NCBI GenBank assembly: GCA_015499995.1
Contig: JADNRV010000395.1
Span: forward strand, 1 to 39,500
Source of the DNA: Flammula alnicola
Lineage: Eukaryota > Basidiomycota > Agaricomycetes > Agaricales > Strophariaceae
Reading direction: 5' to 3'
Length of the DNA stretch: 39,500 nt
Each line of letters starts with the position of its first letter. Position 1 is the stretch's first letter. The translations under genes were made by a program, and so were the position numbers. The notes beneath the pieces are model-generated. The model made no database searches, was not told the origin of the DNA, and worked only from the letters and a program-made list of their open reading frames with translations. Below are positions 33,710-39,500 of the stretch, one piece after another.

Positions 33710-35393
33710 ATGTCTTCAACCTCGGAGGGATCTTCACCGCCAAAGTATTCAAGTATTCCCTCCGCCCATTTAGTTCTCGTTGCAGCAAGACTCTGGCTTT
33801 CGTTAACGGCTCTCTCAAATACTTTGAAGCATAACCAACAATTGTCGTCTCCCTTGACTTCCTTTTCTCAACGTGCGTGTGTTGTCACGATCGTCGCGTA
33901 GACGTGAACCTGAAGTCAGAAATTATGGACAGTTCAAGAAGGAATTTATCTTTTCAACCATGACATAGACCCGTATTCTGGAGGGTCATTTCGCCACGTA
34001 CGTGTATCGTCTTGGTTAACATCGCAGGCCTTGGCTGACCACATACCATAGTCACCCCTCCTGCTGTCGTTTTTCGCCACGATACTTCCAAATTCCAGGA
34101 AGCTAGCGTCGGTGTTATGGACATTAAACGACGCAGTCGGAGCATGGGTTATGGTCCAAATTTTCAGATCTCGCCAAAATGTCAAGACGAGTCCTCGAGA
34201 TAACCTTGTTGCTGCATTGTGCATTGTTTCCTGTCCCAGCTCGTGATACTTATTGATATTTCTATCCAGATACCTTCTCAATCCATATATATTTCTCCCA
34301 TCCCTTGCATTGTCAACATCGTCATTTGAGAATACCTTAATGCTTCTATCTATAATGTTTGCATGCCAAGGTCGGATTCTCTGCCTTGTTACCTATTTTT
34401 GAAGTTGAACAACGCTTTCCACGCAGGCAAATCATCAGCATCCCTATTTGCATTATCTTTTTTGGTCCACCTATCATTATCACCCATCGTGGTGTTGCTT
34501 CCACTCTTGTTGCTTCTTATTAACGATCCATTCTCCCATCTTGCATCACCGAAAGCAATGGCTGCCGGTATCAAAAGCATAATACCTCTTTTTGCGGAAT
34601 TTGCCATATACTTTGGTGCTCTTACATTAGTCTCGACCTTGGTTTGCGGAAGTTGGGCGTGGATACCTCAAACTTGGGGCGCAACGTAAGCAAATAAACT
34701 CTAGTATCACAGGTGTTTTTCCATTGACCCTTCTCGATAGGCTAACACTCCCTGACCTAACGCCGACCACAGGCTTGTGGTGGTACTTCTTCACTGAAAT
34801 GTTTGACCATTTCCGCCCTTTTTTCCTTATGGTCTTCAGTGTATGTTTTCCTCCACTGGCCGACACAAAAACGATAGTAAACCCTTCCTCAGGTCCACAT
34901 GTTAATTTACGTGGTGCCAGTCTGCTTAAAGTTCCAGTACGTCTTTTTTTCTTAATGATAATGGTCAGAACCTTCATATAGAATGTGCTAGGTATGATCC
35001 ACTTTACGCCGTCTTCATCCTACTTGGAATCTTGGGAATGTTCAAGCCTTACACGACGCTCTCCGATCCTGGCCTTTTCTTGAGCATGACTGCGATCTTC
35101 CCAGAAATCTTTCCATGTAAGCGGTTTTTTTTTTCTGACGACATCATTCTGATCATCTTGCAGATTTGAGACACCCCATCGTCACAGCACTCCTCCATCT
35201 ACACGCTTCGCTCCTCATGCCACTATTCCATCACTTATGGTTGACTCAAGGCACGGGTAATGCCAACTTCTTCTATGCTTCGACTCTGGTCTTTGCATGT
35301 GCAAATGGTGCCGCGGTAGTAGATTGTATATGGGCTGGTTTACGGATAGCGATCGGGCCCGATGTCGATGGCTATACGATAGCACAGGAATAG
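33710..35393 (+). CDS. GAB1: GPI transamidase subunit PIG-U / Gab1
   Basis: Multi-spanning ER membrane protein of 417 residues, part of the complex that attaches GPI anchors. Nine exons: 33710-33872, 33933-33997, 34052-34218, 34270-34370, 34427-34685, 34741-34840, 34893-34936, 34992-35116 and 35164-35393; introns are 47-60 nt. The first membrane segment contains [14 protein letters not shown], then SPLTSFSQ joined to [18 protein letters not shown]. Later hallmarks are [98 protein letters not shown] and [14 protein letters not shown]. The repeated hydrophobic spans and the WYFF-EMFDHF segment are diagnostic. Human PIG-U is of similar length (435). The start codon is the least certain point. 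Confidence 0.92.
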
Positions 35394-35527
35394 CGATTTG
35401 CTCGTAAAAATGTACACTATTTTAGCACATCGTGTGGGATTGTGAATACCACATTTTAAATCGGGGTCGATGCCTTCGGAACCTGTCTGCAGCCGTCACT
35501 CGGTGTCAATTTACACGACCTCTGGTA

Positions 35528-37783
35528 TCATGACTGCGAAGGGGATTGTAAAAGTTCGTCCATTATTTGTGGATCAATCGGGATTTTTGCCTTGCGCAGA
35601 TAGTCATCATTCCTGAATAACACAACAGCACACCTTAGTTCCAGCACAAATACACACGAAAAAGGAGAATAAACGGACCAAAACTGCCACCCAAGGTCGA
35701 CTCATTAGCACGACAAATATCATACAGAGGGCTCATCACTCACCTTGGAATAATGTCGTGTCCCAGAATCGCACCTGGGAAGGCCGTCGGTAGCCTGCGC
35801 AGAAAATTGTAGAAGAAATCTCACAGTATGGTAACAATCGTCTTGCCCTCGGTCCAACCTTTCTGCTTCACGAGCTTCACACACGCTACCAGATTACAAG
35901 CGCTACTTGAACCTAGAAACAGTCCATCATGCTTTACCAAATAGCGAGACATCGCTACCGCTTCAGCGTCTGTTATCCTGGAAAGAACCCATCAATTGAA
36001 GAGAAGACGCTGGGTTATATAATGAACTTTACCGAAAGGCATCGTCGAGAATTGGCAATGCCAATTCGATGTTTTGTGTCATTCGGTTGATACCTCTGGT
36101 TTGGGAGTGAGATTCAACCCAAGCAGATGGGTAACCATGCAACCTACATTCCTTCGACAACTGTGTCTACTTGATGCCGTCTTTTTGTGCCCTCGCTTTC
36201 CTTGCGATCAAACATTACTCCGTGCTTGACCTGGCTCGTCGTTAGCTTAGGCATGGAAGTATATGCATTGTGATGCATCACCTTATTGTACAAGCCACTA
36301 CCTTCTGGATCCGCTATTGCAACGTACACATCCTCGTTCATCGATTTCAAGTATTGACCAGTTCCGGCGACGGTTCCACCAGTACCTGGTAAACCATTAA
36401 GCCTATGATATAGTAATTTAATGGATGAAGCATACCTGCACCAGCCACAAAGGCGTCCACTCGCCCACTTGTCTGTCGCCAAATTTCCGGACCTGTTCCT
36501 GTGTAATGAGCGTCGAAATTACTTCTGTTCTGAGTGAGAGTTAGTTGAGCCGATCTCAATAAATTGTGTATGAAGGGTTAACCTCAAATTGATCGGCAAA
36601 ATATCCTCTGGGCTGATTTGACGGATCCTCTTCCGAGCCATGCCAGTTACCAGTATCGAATTCCACATGCGGAGACAGTGTTGTCACTAAGACAGAGTTT
36701 GAAGGAGAGTGGAAAGTCTCGGCATGCAATACTTTTGAGTTAGGGTCACTTGCGTCGATGCTATCCTCCTGTCCAAATTTACTAGCTCGTTGCCTCGCAA
36801 GGTTCTGCCAATTCGACGCGTCAAGCCGCTTTCGAGTCGAATAGTCACAGACAACTCACGACATACTGTATTTTAGCAAGTGTTTAGCGTTAGTCGTGAA
36901 AATGGGCTCAATGCACAAACCTGTTTCTTGTCCACAATACTTGCGGGTCGCACTCTCTCCACATCGGCTCCAAGGGCTTGCAAAGCTTTGACCTTCTCCT
37001 CGGCAACATCGTCGGGCATAATGATGGCTGTTGATTCACGCATAAAATACAGATATTATTAATTCAGAAACAATGACGCACTTGTATCGTAGCCTCTAAA
37101 GAAGACCCATAGAATTAAGAGTATATGCGTCTACAACCAAATCATCACTCACCTTGCACGAGCAATCGTGGCTATTGAGATACCGGTAGATCCAACTGTC
37201 CCTTCGAATATACGTGATCCTGTGTACGGACGGATAAGACCTTGCCTTTCGGCATCATCAATCACTGAAACATGGACTGTGAAGGACTGTTCAGATGAAA
37301 TGAAGAGTAGGAGCATACTTTGCAAGGCCACGCGATCTTTCACGCTTCCGCCAATATTTAAAAACTGGAATACGAATTAACTTCAAGGGTAAAGGACGGC
37401 CAAAAGCGAATCCTTGACACACCTCTGCCTTCCCGAGAATCTCCACACCAAGTGCATCACTCAAAGAGTTGATTCTAACCAAAGGCGTATTTCCTGCATA
37501 CGGAATAAGACTAAACTTGATATCAAGTAGCCATATATTGCGCACCAATAAGCCCTACGACTCCTTTCACGACTTCGTCGCTTCGCAGTTCAATGGGCCG
37601 AGGAGCAAAGTGAGATATTTGACGTTCCTTTTTGCGTTGTTGATAGTAGACCGCGAAGGAGGTGGATGTCAATGAAAAAGAGAATCCAATCAAAACGCCA
37701 ATTAAAACATGTCGTGTCGTTGTACGCGATGGCCACTGCAGCCAAGAGAACAGCGATTCTATGAATTTCGAGGTCCAAGCCAT
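35528..37783 (-). CDS. Membrane-anchored cysteine synthase-like protein (Mcy1/Cys12 type)
   Basis: PLP-dependent cysteine synthase-fold protein, 477 residues; relatives include yeast Mcy1 (mitochondrial outer membrane) and fission yeast Cys12. Sixteen exons: 37783-37546, 37493-37423, 37364-37319, 37264-37153, 37095-37082, 37027-36921, 36865-36860, 36804-36583, 36529-36436, 36385-36282, 36230-36148, 36095-36033, 35977-35825, 35774-35744, 35683-35679 and 35612-35528. Residues 25-47 form a membrane anchor (HVLIGVLIGFSFSLTSTSF). Catalytic parts: GNTPLVRINSL, FLNIGGSVKDRVAL with PLP lysine K112, GTVGSTGISIATIARARG, TIIMPDDVAEEKV, VAGAGTGGTVAGTGQYLKSM and FLGSSSACNLVA. The end is CDSGTRHYSKFWNDDYL. 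Three microexons (14, 6 and 5 nt) are needed to keep conserved residues in frame. Substrate use in vivo is unknown. Confidence 0.9.
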
Positions 37784-37941
37784 AGTCAACTCGCGTCCCG
37801 CCTGTGATCAATTGATCCTGTTCAACACGGGCCGGGAGGAGAGGAGCGGCAATCATGGATGTGCAGAAGAATTTGGTGCGTGATATGTATTCTCATTGTC
37901 AACGGCTTTTTCTTCCTTCTTCTGACTCTTCTCTATTACAG

Positions 37942-39440
37942 GTGTGCTTATTCAATATTCGACCCCTATCTATGACATGTTCGACGATACCGAGATCTTT
38001 ATTCGCACTGTGCGCAGTGTGCCGTGCCACTTGTCCATCGACGAACTAGGTTTGGACCCTACAGTCCGCGTTTTGACTGACCTGGAGAGCCAGAACGTCA
38101 CTGAGAGCATCCAGAAGTACCCTTATGCCTTGGTGTCATCCGTGGGCAACGACCCCCACCGATGGTGCACTATTGGGCCTCCGATTTGGACATCTCTTTC
38201 GTTTTCGGGCCGTGGCACCAACGTCTGGCATGTTCGCGAGTATGTGGAGGGGATTAACCAGGAGCCGTTTCTGCGAGGGAACGAGATGATCCTGAAGAAG
38301 GCGTGGCGCAGCAGCAGGAGGACACCCGAATCTGATGTCTACATGTCGATCCATCCGCCTCCAGAAGGTTTGACCAAGTTTGAATGCGGTGGCGATGTTA
38401 AATTGGCTGGATACCCTATTACCGTGCAGAATCTGCGCAGCCACCCTGTCCGTAATTTCCAACCAGAGGGCGACATCGATCCGCCAACACCCGTTCTCCA
38501 CCGTCTCGCTCTTGGTACTGTCGGGCGTCCGATGTGGGAGTATACGTCAGACCGCGACTTGCTAACCGGTTTCCGGATGCCCTCCAAGGTGAGTGCTTGG
38601 TAAAAATCAGTGGCGATGATCCCTCAACACCTTTCAGCACATAAGGCCCTGTGTGCTCAAGGCATCCTTCACGGCGACATCAGTGCGGGTAACGTTCTGC
38701 TAACCAAGGCTCAGAATGCTCCACTCCGAGGCTTCATTAGCGGACCTGGAATTTGCTCGCATTGACAGTCTCTCGCTCTCAAAGCCCCAAGTGACCATCA
38801 CAAGCACCGTCGGCACAGTGAACAGATATGGCGACCGAGGGAATGTGCTTTCTAGAACACAGCCGACGACTCGCACGCACATCACGTTCGAATCAACGGT
38901 GACGGTTAAACGGGGCGCGGGTATGACAGTAAGTTGCCTTGATTCAGAAGCTTCTTTCTTCACACTGAAAGCATTTCATAGGGAACGGCTCAATTCATGG
39001 CCCGGGACATCTTGTTGCATGAAGTCAATAGCACTACGGAACATGTCGCACACCGAGCCATGACGTCGAATCGTTTGTCTGGGTATTCGTACTGCGTCAT
39101 GCGCAATCTCTACCATCGGGCTTCCGAAGGATCCGCGCTGAAAGAGGTCCGGGAACAATGCAAAGACTTTCGATCCCTATTTCGCCGAGCCTTCGGCCAG
39201 GCGACTGTAGACGACATAGCTAATGTAAGGCACAGTGGGTCTATTTGCCTCACTTTTCCAAGCCGTCGTGATGTCAACACGATAATCGCGAACTTCATGA
39301 GCGGCGCTCTTGTTGCTTTTTTCAAAGATCTCGAAGGCCTTATACACCTTGCTACTGACCCCATCAACCCACTGGCAACCCCTTTGACACACGATACCCT
39401 TCTTGCAGCAGTTGACAATACAATCGCGTCGCTCTCATAG
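37942..39440 (+). pseudogene. FunK1-type fungal protein kinase, frameshifted
   Basis: Recognisable FunK1 (fungal-type kinase) sequence: MFDDTEIFIRTV, WTSLSFSGRGTNVWHVREYV, NEMILKKAWRSSRRTPESDV, KFECGGDVKLAGYPITVQN and PTPVLHRLALGTVGRPMWEY, then HKALCAQGILHGDISAGNVL, ADLEFARIDS and TAQFMARDILLHEVNS. Introns 38589-38637 and about 38936-38982 look normal. Four places break the frame: about one base missing near 38576 (before the first intron), one extra near 38742, one missing near 39058, and two missing near 39089 (within HDVESFVWVF). The catalytic HRD is HGD. The usual N-terminal domain is absent, with no good start before 37977. These breaks indicate a pseudogene unless the assembly has errors. 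I give the positions only. Confidence 0.8.
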
Positions 39441-39500
39441 TTTGGAGCCTCGACAAGGAAGTGCTGGCATGTGTAACTTGGGAATTTCTTGTATTTGCTA

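Noticed and set aside
37662..37883. Plus-strand frame reading into the FunK1 remnant from antisense to cysteine synthase exon 1
   Set aside because: It joins the kinase frame through a plausible intron, but its sequence is mostly the antisense of the neighbouring exon and does not resemble the FunK1 N-terminus.
1..39500. CRISPR array, insertion sequence, bacterial operon or rRNA
   Set aside because: No regularly spaced direct repeats, no transposase frame and no ribosome-binding or operon structure; the window is plainly eukaryotic.

Overview
The window is nuclear DNA of a filamentous fungus, most likely a mushroom-forming basidiomycete (Agaricomycetes). The genes are cut by many introns of about 50-80 nt with GT..AG ends and CTAAC/CTGAC-like branch sites. 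Genes lie close together on both strands. The families present fit this too: FunK1-type kinase, WOPR regulators, a Cys3/MetR-type bZIP and PalC/Rim23. No gene is organised as a bacterial operon and no large transposon is visible. All functional names are judged by eye from translated exons and motifs; exon joins were chosen by splice consensus, reading phase and family conservation.

Layout, left to right. A C2H2 zinc-finger protein (263-1233, +) is followed by the splicing factor CWC24/RNF113A (2459-3603, -), a decayed unidentified gene (about 4540-5560, +) and a Cys3/MetR/Zip1-like bZIP factor (5622-6569, +). A long gene-poor stretch holds only small palindromes. Next come a LysM-domain protein (9914-11448, +), a second gene-poor stretch with a 110-bp nested inverted repeat, and a compact block. 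The block contains a glycolipid transfer protein (14553-15380, -), a free-methionine-(R)-sulfoxide reductase (15661-16429, +) and cysteinyl-tRNA synthetase (16461-19544, -). The first two share a 280-bp divergent promoter with three overlapping GATA boxes.

After another gene-poor stretch there are two tandem WOPR (Gti1/Pac2/Wor1) regulators (23335-24412 and 26362-28012, +). The right third is gene-dense: TFIIA large subunit (29243-30457, -), tRNA-Val(AAC) (+), PalC/Rim23 (30835-32476, +), a small conserved coiled-coil protein (32763-33311, -), an identical tRNA-Val(AAC) on the other strand, the GPI-transamidase subunit PIG-U/GAB1 (33710-35393, +), a membrane-anchored cysteine synthase-like protein of the Mcy1/Cys12 type (35528-37783, -), and a frameshifted FunK1 kinase pseudogene (37942-39440, +).

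Most of these are housekeeping genes with no shared pathway. Four of them concern sulfur amino acids (bZIP, sulfoxide reductase, CysRS, cysteine synthase), which may be coincidence. The most unusual signals are 14-, 6- and 5-nt microexons in the cysteine synthase gene, the tandem WOPR pair with different gene structures, a GC-AG intron that keeps the frame open in TFIIA, and the multi-indel kinase pseudogene. I did not find a new multi-gene system.
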